Positions 25,542-35,082 of a stretch of DNA of 64,000 bases are shown piece by piece. The DNA lies in NCBI RefSeq assembly GCF_002843605.1, contig NZ_CP025263.1, forward strand, positions 3,749,501 to 3,813,500. The letters are read 5' to 3'. The notes beneath the pieces were generated by a model. That model searched no databases, was not told where the DNA came from, and saw only the letters and a list, made by a program, of their open reading frames with translations. The stretch's first letter is position 1. Each line of letters opens with the position of its first letter. Position numbers and translations under genes: made by a program. Origin of the DNA: Pseudomonas sp. S09G 359. Its GTDB lineage: Bacteria > Pseudomonadota > Gammaproteobacteria > Pseudomonadales > Pseudomonadaceae.

Positions 25542-26704
25542 GCCTGCCCGATAAAAGCGCGTTTGCCACCCGTGTGATCCACGCCGGGCAATCCCCCGAC
25601 CCGACCACGGGCGCGCTGATGCCGCCGATCTACGCCAACTCCACCTACCTGCAAGACAGCCCTGGCGTGCACAAGGGCTTCGACTACGGCCGCTCCCACA
25701 ACCCCACGCGTTTTGCCCTCGAGCGTTGCGTGGCCGACCTGGAAGGCGGCAGCCAGGCGTTTGCCTTCGCCTCCGGGCTGGCGGCGATCTCCACCGTGCT
25801 GGAACTGCTGGATGCCGGCGCACATATCGTTTCGGGCAACGACCTGTACGGCGGCACCTTCCGCCTGTTCGACAAAGTGCGCCAACGCAGCGCCGGGCAC
25901 CGTTTCAGTTTTGTGGACTTGAGTGACCTGTCAGCGTTTGAAGCTTCGCTGCAGGACGACACACGCATGGTCTGGGTCGAGACCCCAAGCAACCCGCTGC
26001 TGAGCCTCACTGACCTCAGCGCCATTGCCGGTATCTGCCGGGCTCGCGGGATTATCTGCGTAGCCGACAACACCTTCGCCAGCCCCTGGATCCAGCGCCC
26101 GCTGGAGTTGGGTGTTGATGTGGTGGTGCACTCCACCACCAAGTACCTCAACGGCCACTCGGATGTGATCGGCGGTATCGCCATCGTCGGCGACAACGCA
26201 GAACTCGCCGAACGCCTGGGCTTCCTGCAAAACTCGGTGGGCGCCATCGCCGGGCCCTTCGACGCCTTCCTGACCCTGCGCGGTGTAAAAACCCTGGCCT
26301 TGCGCATGGAGCGCCATTGCAGCAACGCCCTCGACCTGGCCACGTGGCTGGAACAGCAACCGCAAGTGGCGCGGGTGTATTACCCGGGGTTGGCGTCCCA
26401 CCCCCAGCACGCATTGGCCCGCAGGCAGATGCGTGGATTTGGCGGGATGATTTCGGTGGATTTGAACACCGACCTGGCCGGTGCCACGCGCTTCCTGGAA
26501 ACCGTCAAAATCTTCGCCCTGGCCGAAAGCCTGGGGGGCGTGGAAAGTTTGATCGAACACCCGGCGATCATGACCCATGCCAGCATCCCGGCGGCCACGC
26601 GGGCGCAGTTGGGGATTGGTGATGGGCTGGTGCGGTTATCGGTGGGGGTTGAAGATGTGGAAGATCTGAGGGCGGATCTGGCGCAGGCGCTGGCCCAAAT
26701 CTAA
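25538..26704 (+). CDS. Cystathionine gamma-lyase / Cys-Met metabolism PLP enzyme
   Basis: The 388-aa fold I PLP enzyme has the lysine K202 in HSTTKYLNGHSDVIGG, the YGRSHNPTR entry segment and FASGLAAIST. These mark the cystathionine gamma-synthase/lyase group. Its place directly behind the beta-synthase (ATGA overlap) favours gamma-lyase, producing cysteine, ammonia and 2-oxobutanoate. A gamma-synthase or homocysteine-lyase role cannot be excluded on motifs alone. Confidence 0.9.
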   Translation: MSLPDKSAFATRVIHAGQSPDPTTGALMPPIYANSTYLQDSPGVHKGFDYGRSHNPTRFALERCVADLEGGSQAFAFASGLAAISTVLELLDAGAHIVSGNDLYGGTFRLFDKVRQRSAGHRFSFVDLSDLSAFEASLQDDTRMVWVETPSNPLLSLTDLSAIAGICRARGIICVADNTFASPWIQRPLELGVDVVVHSTTKYLNGHSDVIGGIAIVGDNAELAERLGFLQNSVGAIAGPFDAFLTLRGVKTLALRMERHCSNALDLATWLEQQPQVARVYYPGLASHPQHALARRQMRGFGGMISVDLNTDLAGATRFLETVKIFALAESLGGVESLIEHPAIMTHASIPAATRAQLGIGDGLVRLSVGVEDVEDLRADLAQALAQI

Positions 26705-26726
26705 ATAGGCCGGACAACAAAGATCA

Positions 26727-27499
26727 ATGTGGGAGGGCCAGTCACCAGATGCAGTGACTGAAAGACTGCCATCGGGGGCAAGCCCCCTCCCACATGGAGC
26801 CTGCGTCAGGCAGAAGTGATCTTCGCCCGCGCTGTACAGCTTCCCGCCAGCTGTCAATCAAGCGCGCATTCAGAACATGCGCCAGTGATCCAATGTGGGA
26901 GGGGGCTTGCTCCCTCCCACATTGGGCCTGCATCAGGCAGAAGTGATCTTCGCCAGTGCTGTACAGCTTCCCGCCAGCTGTCAATCAAGCGCACATTCAG
27001 AACATGCGCCAGTGATCCAATGTGGGAGGGGGCTTGCCCCCGATAGCGGTTGATCAGCCAATGTATCTGTTGACTGACACTCCGTCATCGGGGGCAAGCC
27101 CCCTCCTACATTGAGCCTGCGTCAGGCTGAAGTGATCTTCGCCCGTGCTGTACAGCTTCCCGCCAGCTGTCAATCAAGCGCACATTCAGAACATGCGCCA
27201 GTGATCCAATGTGGGAGGGGGCTTGCCCCCGATAGCGGTTGATCAGCCAATGTATCTGTTGACTGACACTCCGCCATCGGGGGCAAGCCCCCTCCTACAT
27301 TGGGCCTGCGTCAGGCAGAAGTGATCTTCGCCCGTGCTGTACAGCCTTCCGCCAGCTGTCAATCAAGCGCACATTCAGAACATGCGCCAGTGATCCAATG
27401 TGGGAGGGGGCTTGCCCCCGATAGCGGTTGATCAGCCAATGTATCTGTTGACTGATACTCCGCCATCGGGGGCAAGCCCCCTCCTACATTGAGCCTGCG
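26727..27499. repeat. Tandem array with exact 189-bp period containing REP pairs and a gene 3'-end copy
   Basis: The marker GCCTGCGTCAGG or a variant starts at 26799, 26926, 27115, 27304 and 27493. The last three spacings are exactly 189 bp; the first is 127 bp. Each unit carries a REP pair (TGTGGGAGGGGGCTTGCCCC and its inverse) and a segment very similar to the last 60 bases of the OsmC-YcaO gene, where the fifth copy begins. The stretch holds no gene; short frames in it are repeat artefacts. Confidence 0.9.
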
Positions 27500-29698
27500 T
27501 CAGGCAGAAGTGATGTTGGCCCGTGCCGAATGCAGCTTCTTGTAGCTGTCAATCAAACGCAAATGCCGGTCCAGGCCTTCCAGCTTCATGCTGGTCGGCG
27601 TCAGCCCGTAGAAGCGCACGCTGCCATCGACCGAGCCGATCACCGCGTCCATCCGCTCATTGCCGAACATGCGGCGGAAGTTGGCTTCGTAATCCGCCAG
27701 TTCCAGGTCGTCGTCCAGTTCCATTTCCAGCACCGCATTCATCGCCTGGTAGAACAGGCCGCGTTCGGCGGTGTTGTCGTTGTACTGCAGGAACATCTCC
27801 ACGCATTCCTTGGCCTCTTCATACTGCTGCAAGGCCAGGAAAATCAGCAGTTTCAACTCCAGGATGGTCAGTTGACCCCAGGCGGTGTTGTCGTCGAATT
27901 CGATGCCGATCAAGGTGGTGATGTCGGTGTAGTCGTCCAGCTCGCTTTCGATCAAGCGTTCGACCAGTGCGGTCAGCTCGGCCTCGTCCAGACGGTGCAG
28001 GTTGAGGATGTCTTCACGGAAAAACAGCGCCTTGTTGGTGTTGTCCCAGATCAGGTCGTCCACCGGGTAGATTTCCGAGTAGTCCGGCACCAGGATGCGG
28101 CACGCGGTGGCGCCGAGGTGCTCGTACACGGCCATATAGGCTTCTTTGCCCATGCCTTGCAGAATGCCGAACAGCGTCGCGGCTTCCTGGACGTTGGAGT
28201 CTTCGCCTTCGCCGGAGAAGTCCCACTCGACAAACTCGTAGTCCGACTGCGCACTGAAGAAGCGCCACGACACCACGCCGCTGGAGTCGATAAAGTGCTC
28301 GACGAAGTTGTTCGGCTCGGTCACCGCCTGGGCTTCGAAGGTCGGCTGCGGCAAGTCGTTCAAGCCTTCGAAGCTGCGGCCTTGCAGCAGTTCGGTGAGG
28401 CTGCGCTCCAGCGCCACTTCCAGGCTTGGGTGCGCGCCGAACGAGGCGAACACGCCGCCGGTGCGCGGGTTCATCAGGGTCACGCACATCACCGGGAATT
28501 CACCGCCCAGGGACGCGTCCTTGACCAGCACCGGGAAGCCCTGGGCTTCCAGGCCCTGGATACCGGCCAGGATGCCGGGGTATTTGGCCAACACCTCGGC
28601 GGGCACGTCCGGCAGGGCGAATTCACCCTCGATGATTTCGCGCTTCACTGCCCGCTCGAAAATCTCCGACAGGCACTGCACCTGGGCTTCGGCCAGGGTA
28701 TTGCCCGCGCTCATGCCATTGCTGAGGTAGAGGTTCTCGATCAGGTTGGACGGGAAATACACCACTTCGCCGTCGGACTGGCGCACGAACGGCAGCGACA
28801 CGATACCGCGCTGTTCATTGCCGGAGTTGGTGTCAAACAGGTGTGAACCACGCAGCTCACCCTCGCGGTTGTAGATCTTGAGGCAGTAGGCATCGAGGAT
28901 TTCGCTTGGCAGCGCATCGTCAGGCCCCGGCTGGAACCAGCGCTCGTCCGGGTAATGCACGAACGCTGCGTTGGCGATGTCTTCGCCCCAGAACTGGTCG
29001 TTATAGAAGAAGTTGCAGTTGAGCCGCTCGATAAACTCGCCCAACGCCGACGCGAGCGCGCCTTCCTTGGTGGCGCCCTTGCCATTGGTGAAGCACATCG
29101 GCGAGTGCGCGTCGCGGATATGCAGCGACCACACGTTGGGCACGATATTGCGCCACGACGCGATCTCGATCTTCATGCCCAGGTCGGCAAGGATCCCGGA
29201 CATATTGGCGATGGTCTGCTCCAGCGGCAGGTCTTTACCGGCAATGTAGGTGCCCGCCTGGGAAGTGCTGCTGGGCATCAACAATGCCTGGGCATCGGCG
29301 TCGAGGTTTTCGACTTCCTCGATCACGAACTCGGGACCGGCCTGCACCACTTTTTTTACCGTGCAACGGTCGATGGAACGCAGGATGCCCTGGCGGTCCT
29401 TATCGGAGATATCCGCTGGCAATTCCACCTGGATCTTGAAGATCTGGTTATAGCGGTTTTCCGGGTCGACGATGTTGTTCTGCGACAGGCGAATATTGTC
29501 CGTGGGGATATTGCGCGTCTCGCAATACAACTTCACGAAATACGCCGCGCACAACGCCGACGACGCCAGGAAGTAATCGAATGGGCCCGGCGCCGAACCA
29601 TCGCCTTTATAGCGGATGGGTTGGTCGGCAATCACCGTGAAGTCATCGAACTTGGCTTCAAGCCGGAGGTTGTCGAGAAAGTTGACCTTAATTTCCAT
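27500..29698 (-). CDS. OsmC-like domain fused to YcaO domain
   Basis: The 732-aa protein starts MEIKVNFLDNLRLEAKFDDF. Residues 1-140 resemble OsmC (peroxide-detoxifying thiol protein) with C47 and C56 region residues; residues about 155-730 match E. coli YcaO, including the ATP site region FTNGKGATKEGALASALGEFIERL and the C-terminal TPR-like part. YcaO enzymes use ATP to activate amide backbones, and E. coli YcaO affects ribosomal protein S12 methylthiolation. The fused form is common in pseudomonads; its substrate is unknown. Its 3' end abuts a 189-bp repeat array. ATG 29698 is chosen over an in-frame codon at 29728 by homology; the ribosome site is weak. Confidence 0.85.
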   Translation of the reverse strand: MEIKVNFLDNLRLEAKFDDFTVIADQPIRYKGDGSAPGPFDYFLASSALCAAYFVKLYCETRNIPTDNIRLSQNNIVDPENRYNQIFKIQVELPADISDKDRQGILRSIDRCTVKKVVQAGPEFVIEEVENLDADAQALLMPSSTSQAGTYIAGKDLPLEQTIANMSGILADLGMKIEIASWRNIVPNVWSLHIRDAHSPMCFTNGKGATKEGALASALGEFIERLNCNFFYNDQFWGEDIANAAFVHYPDERWFQPGPDDALPSEILDAYCLKIYNREGELRGSHLFDTNSGNEQRGIVSLPFVRQSDGEVVYFPSNLIENLYLSNGMSAGNTLAEAQVQCLSEIFERAVKREIIEGEFALPDVPAEVLAKYPGILAGIQGLEAQGFPVLVKDASLGGEFPVMCVTLMNPRTGGVFASFGAHPSLEVALERSLTELLQGRSFEGLNDLPQPTFEAQAVTEPNNFVEHFIDSSGVVSWRFFSAQSDYEFVEWDFSGEGEDSNVQEAATLFGILQGMGKEAYMAVYEHLGATACRILVPDYSEIYPVDDLIWDNTNKALFFREDILNLHRLDEAELTALVERLIESELDDYTDITTLIGIEFDDNTAWGQLTILELKLLIFLALQQYEEAKECVEMFLQYNDNTAERGLFYQAMNAVLEMELDDDLELADYEANFRRMFGNERMDAVIGSVDGSVRFYGLTPTSMKLEGLDRHLRLIDSYKKLHSARANITSA

Positions 29699-29807
29699 AC
29701 GGGCACACCAGAATAACGGGCTAAACAAAAATGGCCGCCATTATGAGGTGTTTCATCGGGAAGTTTCAGGCTTTTGACCAGCGGCTGGCGAAATAGCAGA
29801 TGTGCAT

Positions 29808-29834
29808 TAATCTTCTGCCAGTTGGCGCCGATGG
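29808..29834 (+). promoter_or_regulatory. Candidate sigma-28 promoter for aer
   Basis: TAATCTTC (29808-29815), 11-base spacer, GCCGATGG (29827-29834), 27 bp before the aer start. The -10 and spacing are good; the -35 is imperfect. Confidence 0.5.
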
Positions 29835-29861
29835 ACTGAGTGCAACCAGGGAGTAGTCGGA

Positions 29862-31427
29862 ATGCGCAACAACCAGCCTGTAACACAACGCGAGATTTCC
29901 CTCGCGCCGCAACAAAAACTCATCTCGGCGACGGATGTTCGAGGTGTGATCACTTACTGCAACGATGCCTTTGTCGACATCAGCGGCTTTGAACGGGCCG
30001 ACCTGATCGGCGCCCCGCAGAACATCGTGCGTCACCCCGACGTGCCCCCGGCCGTATTTGCGCATATGTGGAATGCGCTCAAGCAGGGCCTGCCCTGGAT
30101 GGGGATCGTCAAGAACCGCTCGAAAAACGGCGACCATTATTGGGTCAACGCCTACGTCACACCGATATTCGACGGCAGCAACGTGGTCGGCTTCGAGTCG
30201 GTGCGGGTCAAGCCCACGGCCGACGAGATCCGTCGCGCCCAAGCGCTTTACCGACGCATCAGCCAGGGCAAACCGGCCGTGCCGCGCCAGGATGCCTGGC
30301 TGCCCGCCCTACTGAGTAGCGTGCCCTACGTGGCCACCGCGGTCGCCGGCAGCGTCGCCGGGTTGTTTCTCAGCGCGCCGCTGGCCATTGCAGTCGCCGT
30401 GGCCGTCGCGGTGCCGGTGGGTGTGCTCTGTTCACGCGTTCGCCAAGGCAGCACCTTACGCCTGCTGGCGGGTGTGGAGCCGTCGACCTCGGATGCCTTG
30501 ATCGCGCAGATGTACAGCGACGCCCGCGGCCCCCAGGCGCGCCTGGAAACCGCGTTCCTCAGCCAGACCGCACGCCTGAAAACCTGCCTCACACGCCTGC
30601 AGGACAGTGCCGAGCAACTCAGTGCCCTCGCCGGGCAATCTGATCAACTGGCCACCGCCAGCGCCAAAGGCCTGGACCGCCAGCGCGTCGAGACCGAACA
30701 AGTCTCGGCGGCCGTCAACCAGATGGCCGCCACCACCCAGGAAGTCGCCAGCCACGTGCAGCGCACCGCTGACGCCACCCAACAAGCGAATACCCTCACC
30801 GGGCGCGGGCGTGAAGTCGCGCGTGACACCCGTGAAGCCATCGAGCGCCTGTCTGCGGTAGTCGGCGAAACGGGCGCCACCGTAGCGCAACTGGCCCGCG
30901 ACAGCGATGAAATCGGCAGCGTGGTGGATGTGATCAAAGGCATCGCCGACCAAACCAACCTGCTCGCCCTTAACGCCGCCATTGAAGCCGCGCGTGCTGG
31001 CGACATGGGTCGCGGCTTTGCCGTGGTGGCCGACGAAGTGCGCCAATTGGCCCAGCGCACCTCGCAATCCACCACTCAGATCCACGCCCTGATCACCCAA
31101 CTGCAAACCTCCTCCAACAACGCCGTGACCAGCATGCAGCACGGCCAACGCCAGGCCCAGGAAGGCGTGGCCTGGGTGCTTGAAGCCGACCAGGCGCTGG
31201 TGGGTATCAGCGAAGCGGTGTCGCACATCACCGACATGACCACCCAGATCGCCGCCGCCACCGAGGAGCAAAGCGCGGTCGCCGAGGAGATCAGCCGCAA
31301 TATCACCACCATCGCCGAACTGGCCGACCAGACCTCGCTGCAAGCCCACCAATCCACCGACCTGAGCAAGGAATTGACCAATACCGCGTCGACCCAATAC
31401 GCCTTGGTCGAGCGTTTCAACCGCTAA
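29862..31427 (+). CDS. aer: Aerotaxis receptor Aer (PAS chemoreceptor)
   Basis: The 521-aa receptor begins [11 protein letters not shown] and has a PAS domain (about 20-115: [54 protein letters not shown]) that binds FAD in Aer. Two hydrophobic segments (about 145-185) anchor it, followed by a HAMP-like linker and the signalling hairpin [15 protein letters not shown]. Length and N-terminus equal P. aeruginosa Aer as I remember it. It senses redox/oxygen change and drives CheA. AGGGAG precedes the ATG. A strong hairpin follows the stop. Confidence 0.92.
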   Translation: MRNNQPVTQREISLAPQQKLISATDVRGVITYCNDAFVDISGFERADLIGAPQNIVRHPDVPPAVFAHMWNALKQGLPWMGIVKNRSKNGDHYWVNAYVTPIFDGSNVVGFESVRVKPTADEIRRAQALYRRISQGKPAVPRQDAWLPALLSSVPYVATAVAGSVAGLFLSAPLAIAVAVAVAVPVGVLCSRVRQGSTLRLLAGVEPSTSDALIAQMYSDARGPQARLETAFLSQTARLKTCLTRLQDSAEQLSALAGQSDQLATASAKGLDRQRVETEQVSAAVNQMAATTQEVASHVQRTADATQQANTLTGRGREVARDTREAIERLSAVVGETGATVAQLARDSDEIGSVVDVIKGIADQTNLLALNAAIEAARAGDMGRGFAVVADEVRQLAQRTSQSTTQIHALITQLQTSSNNAVTSMQHGQRQAQEGVAWVLEADQALVGISEAVSHITDMTTQIAAATEEQSAVAEEISRNITTIAELADQTSLQAHQSTDLSKELTNTASTQYALVERFNR

Positions 31428-31432
31428 CCCAC

Positions 31433-31473
31433 CCCACGCCGGTCCGCCCGTTTGCAGGGCGGACCGGCGTGGG
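31433..31473 (+). terminator. Strong 17-bp hairpin after aer
   Basis: Perfect stem CCCACGCCGGTCCGCCC / GGGCGGACCGGCGTGGG with loop GTTTGCA, starting 6 bp after the aer stop. The tail is only TTAAC, so it may terminate with help or block read-through by structure. Confidence 0.7.
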
Positions 31474-31510
31474 TTAACGTCGCTGCAAGCCCCGCCAAGA
31501 AGCCCAGCGC

Positions 31511-32131
31511 ATGTCCATCACCGACAACCTCCTTGCCTTCACCCTCGCCGCCACCCTGCTCACCCTCACGCCCGGGCTCGACACAGCCTTGGTGCTGCGC
31601 ACCGCCACGGTGGAAGGCAAACGCCAGGCGTTGCAGGCCACGCTGGGGATCAACGCCGGCTGCCTGGTGTGGGGTGCGGCGGTGGCCTTTGGCCTGGGCG
31701 CGTTGATTGCGGTGTCGGAAGTGGCCTTCAACCTGCTCAAATACTGCGGCGCCGCGTACCTGGCCTGGCTGGGCCTGAACATGCTGCTGCGCCCGCGCCG
31801 CTCCCTGGCCCCTGCCGTGGCGGATGGCAAGCCCAGTGGCAACTGGTTTATCAAGGGTATGCTGGGCAATGTGCTGAACCCCAAGGTGGGGATTTTCTAT
31901 GTGTCGTTCCTGCCGCAATTCATTCCACAGGGCCAATCATTGATTGCCTGGACCTTCGGCCTGGTGAGCATTCATGTAGCGCTGGGGCTGCTGTGGTCGC
32001 TGGTGTTGATTGGCGCGACGCAGCAGCTGTCCGGCGTGCTGCGCCGGGAAAAGGTCATTCAGTGGATGGACCGCACTACGGGCGTGATCTTTGTGATGTT
32101 TGCGGCGCGGTTGGCGTTCAGTAGGCGTTGA
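31511..32131 (+). CDS. LysE family translocator
   Basis: The 206-aa protein has the LysE/RhtB layout: first helix with TLTPGLDTALVLRTA (the family PGP motif is PGL here), GNVLNPKVGIFYVSFLPQFIP in the middle and about six membrane helices. It should export an amino acid or related solute. This is the second exporter of the family in the window and is not closely similar to the one at 18391. No operon partner. Confidence 0.85.
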   Translation: MSITDNLLAFTLAATLLTLTPGLDTALVLRTATVEGKRQALQATLGINAGCLVWGAAVAFGLGALIAVSEVAFNLLKYCGAAYLAWLGLNMLLRPRRSLAPAVADGKPSGNWFIKGMLGNVLNPKVGIFYVSFLPQFIPQGQSLIAWTFGLVSIHVALGLLWSLVLIGATQQLSGVLRREKVIQWMDRTTGVIFVMFAARLAFSRR

Positions 32132-32277
32132 GCCGCCGCAAGGCGAACCGGGCAGCTCACTGTCATTGGGCGCGTTACAGCAAGTGGGCTAAATCTACCT
32201 GTCAGCGCTCAAACCGAACCCAATGAGCGCTGCCACATTTCACATCGACCTGGAGTGAGGAGCGTACGACGCCCACC

Positions 32278-33666
32278 TCACGGCTGCTTGCGATACATCC
32301 CGGTCAAATAATCCGGAAAGTCCGGCGCCGAGTTGTGCTCGATAACTGCAAAGTTCTTCACCAATTGAATGTGGTACGGCCCCGCGCGGCGGCCCGCCTC
32401 CGGTTCGCGCACGATGATGAGGTTTTCGGTTTCCATCGGCACGGTGAGGTGGGTGGTCACGATGACTTTGTCGGTGCCGGTGTCTTTGAGCGTGATAGTG
32501 AACTCCGCGAGTTCCCTGCCCTGGGCGTCGCGTTCAGGGAGGATTTTCAAGTCCAGGTCGCCGTCGCGGTCGAGGAAGTCATTGCGCATCTGGTAGTGGC
32601 CGTCGCGCTGGTCGCGGGCGACTTCGTCGAACTTGTCGTATTCAGGCTCACGGTATTCGTCGTGCAGCTGGATGGCCCGCTCACGCTTGTCACCCTTGGC
32701 GCCGCTGACCCAGGTGCCGGTGTAATCCGACTTGATGCGCCAGATGCCGGTCTGATGGCCGTCGTCGGTGTATTCGTGCAGGTAGAGGAAGGATTCGTCG
32801 CCATACTCGCCGCGATCGCCCACCAGTTTAATCGGTTTGGCGCTGCCGCTCTTGGTGTAGCGCAGCTCGCCGATCATCACGGCGCCCTGCTGCTGGTACC
32901 AGATTTCCACCGGGATCTTGCCGTCGAGGGTGCCCACCAGCCGCTGCGCGTCTTCATTGACCGGGCCTTCGAGCCTTGGGGTTTCCAGCCATTGGCCGTC
33001 TTTCCACTCGCCGGTGGTGCGGAGCATATAGCCGCTGGGCATGCTGTTGTTGGCGTCGTCGTCCGTCGCCGGCACGTCTTCCTGGGTGTAGAAACTCAGC
33101 CGCATCAGCTCGCCGTCACGCATTTGCCAACGGCTGCTACGCGTCCAGCAGCAGCCTCGGTCGGTCTGCGTGTGAATCACGCCGTCCTTGGGATTGATCG
33201 TGAACATCCCGCCGGAGTTTTCGTTGGCCAGGTCGGTCAAGGGGCGGTTCAATACCCATTGGCGCTTCTGCGGGTCTTGCAGGTACACGTCGTAGTTGAA
33301 CTGGAAGTCCTTGTCGGCGCCGGTGTCGTTGCGGATCGCCAGGTCCTGGCGACCATCGCCGTTGATGTCAGCGAAGTACAACAGGCCGTACTCACCCACC
33401 AGGTGATGCGTATCGGTTTTGCCGTCGCGGTCCAGCGGCACATTGCCCGCTGGCGTCTCCAGTTGCTGAAGAATCTCAAGCGTATTTTTGTCGCGCACGG
33501 TGATCAGTGCGCGCACCAGTTCGCGCAGGTCTTCGGGCACTTGCGGGAACAGCACTTCAACCAGGTAGTTGCCACTGGGGTCATCGACCGAGAACGAGCG
33601 GGGTTCGGCCATGGCCGGGGCGGCAAGCGCCGTGGAGAGCAGCACAGCGCTGACAAGCGAACGCAT
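32278..33666 (-). CDS. Secreted XAC2610-like protein with FG-GAP/calcium-type motif
   Basis: The 462-aa protein has a signal peptide (MRSLVSAVLLSTALAAPAMA, cut near residue 20). Residues 95-115 read FADINGDGRQDLAIRND, an Asp-rich calcium-binding loop as in FG-GAP repeats and XAC2610-type periplasmic proteins, and RDGDLDLKI later is a second Asp-rich loop. A CCW pair lies near residue 172. No enzyme motif is visible. It is probably periplasmic or exported; function unknown. AAGGATG precedes the ATG. Confidence 0.7.
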   Translation of the reverse strand: MRSLVSAVLLSTALAAPAMAEPRSFSVDDPSGNYLVEVLFPQVPEDLRELVRALITVRDKNTLEILQQLETPAGNVPLDRDGKTDTHHLVGEYGLLYFADINGDGRQDLAIRNDTGADKDFQFNYDVYLQDPQKRQWVLNRPLTDLANENSGGMFTINPKDGVIHTQTDRGCCWTRSSRWQMRDGELMRLSFYTQEDVPATDDDANNSMPSGYMLRTTGEWKDGQWLETPRLEGPVNEDAQRLVGTLDGKIPVEIWYQQQGAVMIGELRYTKSGSAKPIKLVGDRGEYGDESFLYLHEYTDDGHQTGIWRIKSDYTGTWVSGAKGDKRERAIQLHDEYREPEYDKFDEVARDQRDGHYQMRNDFLDRDGDLDLKILPERDAQGRELAEFTITLKDTGTDKVIVTTHLTVPMETENLIIVREPEAGRRAGPYHIQLVKNFAVIEHNSAPDFPDYLTGMYRKQP

Positions 33667-33786
33667 TCAAAGCATCCTTGCTGAAATTCGGGGGCGGCAG
33701 TGTAGCGTGTGTTTTCGAACAAATCGCTGTTTTGCGGCCCACGTTGGCTGATATGTTTCGTGCCTCAAGCAGCCAAAGGACGTGCC

Positions 33787-34347
33787 ATGGAACCGCTAGC
33801 CAGCAACGCCACACTGGTGCTCATCGACATGCAACAGGGCATGCACCAGCCTACGCTTGGGCGGCGTAACAACCCTGACGCCGAAGGGCAGATGCAGCGC
33901 CTGCTCAGCGCATGGCGGCAAGCATCGCGGCCCATCGTGCATGTGCGGCATATTTCCCGCACGCCCGGTTCGGTGTTCTGGCCGGGCCAGCCGGGTTGTG
34001 AGTTCCAGGCCGCACTGCAACCACTGCCCCATGAGCATGTGGTGGAGAAAAACGTCCCGGATGCCTTCACCCACACCGGGCTGGAACGCTGGCTGCATGC
34101 CCGTGCGATCCGGCAGGTGGTGATCGTTGGGGTGATTACCAACAACTCTGTCGAGGCCACGGCGCGGTCGGGCGGCAACCTGGGCTTTGAGGTGATCGTG
34201 GCGGCGGACGCCTGCTACACGTTCGACCAGACCGACCTGGCGGGACGCCTCTGGCCGGCGGAGGATGTGCACGCGCTGTCGCTGAGCAACCTGGCGATGG
34301 ACTATGCCAGGGTGGTGGAGACTGCCGAGATCATCGCCAGGATCTGA
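33787..34347 (+). CDS. Isochorismatase/nicotinamidase-fold protein with Ser at the nucleophile site
   Basis: The 186-aa protein has the cysteine-hydrolase fold with catalytic D14 (LIDMQQGM) and K88 (VEKNVPDAF). The usual GVxTxxCV nucleophile elbow reads GVITNNSVEATAR, placing S121 where the Cys is expected. The cis-peptide bond and Rossmann core look intact. Either it is a Ser-dependent variant, a different enzyme of the fold, or catalytically dead. ATG 33787 follows AAAGGA; upstream in-frame codons are not family-like. Confidence 0.8.
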   Translation: MEPLASNATLVLIDMQQGMHQPTLGRRNNPDAEGQMQRLLSAWRQASRPIVHVRHISRTPGSVFWPGQPGCEFQAALQPLPHEHVVEKNVPDAFTHTGLERWLHARAIRQVVIVGVITNNSVEATARSGGNLGFEVIVAADACYTFDQTDLAGRLWPAEDVHALSLSNLAMDYARVVETAEIIARI

Positions 34348-34365
34348 GCGCAATATGCACGGGGT

Positions 34366-35010
34366 CTATTCCTTGCTTGATAAAACGTGTTGATGGGTCT
34401 GCAGGTAGGCGGTCAACAACAACGTGGTCTGTTGTTCCAGACCGGCCTCGAAGGCAGGCGACGCATTGCCTTCGAGCAGCGTGCGCACCGGGCCGGCGAT
34501 CGCACTGAAGGAAATGGCCGCGGTCAGGTGAGGGTCGTCAAAATGCGCATCGGCGGCGGTCGCGAGCATTGCTGCGATCACCGCCACCACGCGCGTATTG
34601 ACCCGGGCGACCAACTCAGCGCCGCCCCGCTCGCCCGCGATGGCATACAGGGCTTTGGAAATGCCCTGGTCGCGCAGTTTGGCGGCGACCATCGCCGACA
34701 CCAACCCGGCCGCCATTTCAACCACCGGCATGCCTTGATGGCGGGCACAGGTCTGCTCCACAGTCTGGGCGAACCGTTCCAGGTGTTTCTCCAATACGGC
34801 GGCGAGCAAGGCGTCGCGGTTGGGGTAGTACTGGTAGACACTGCCCACCGAAATCCCCGCCCGTTCCGCCACGCGGGTGGTGGTGCAACGCACCAGCCCC
34901 TGCTGGATCAAAACCTGAATGGTTGCCTGGTGCAGCGCCTCGACAGTCACCGCTGAGCGCGCCTGAACCGCCGATTTTCTTGGCTTCAAGGAGGGTTTGG
35001 GAAAGCTCAC
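34366..35010 (-). CDS. TetR family transcriptional regulator
   Basis: The 214-aa regulator has the TetR helix-turn-helix (about residues 18-66: ALHQATIQVLIQQGLVRCTTTRVAERAGISVGSVYQYYPNRDALL) and a helical ligand domain. It starts at a GTG and faces the pdxI-like gene with a 72-bp gap that holds a perfect palindrome, so it very probably represses itself and the reductase. The inducer is unknown. Confidence 0.9.
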   Translation of the reverse strand: MSFPKPSLKPRKSAVQARSAVTVEALHQATIQVLIQQGLVRCTTTRVAERAGISVGSVYQYYPNRDALLAAVLEKHLERFAQTVEQTCARHQGMPVVEMAAGLVSAMVAAKLRDQGISKALYAIAGERGGAELVARVNTRVVAVIAAMLATAADAHFDDPHLTAAISFSAIAGPVRTLLEGNASPAFEAGLEQQTTLLLTAYLQTHQHVLSSKE

Positions 35011-35027
35011 GGAATGCGAATTCCAAT

Positions 35028-35047
35028 ATCTGAAGGATCCTTCATAT
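35028..35047. promoter_or_regulatory. TetR operator between regulator and pdxI-like gene
   Basis: The core TGAAGGATCCTTCA (35031-35044) is a perfect palindrome and extends with AT pairs on both sides to 20 bp. It lies in the only gap between the divergent genes, overlapping the likely promoters. Confidence 0.75.
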
Positions 35048-35082
35048 TAGAGCCTTACTCAGTTGAAGCAAGGGCGACGCAC

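Noticed and set aside
26742..27046. Small frames in the repeat array that contain LIDSWREAV-like text
   Set aside because: They arise from the decayed copy of the neighbouring gene's 3' end and differ between units in frame; no start signals.
26727..27499. CRISPR array
   Set aside because: The repeats are 189 bp units containing REP pairs without unique 30-40 bp spacers, and no cas genes are present.
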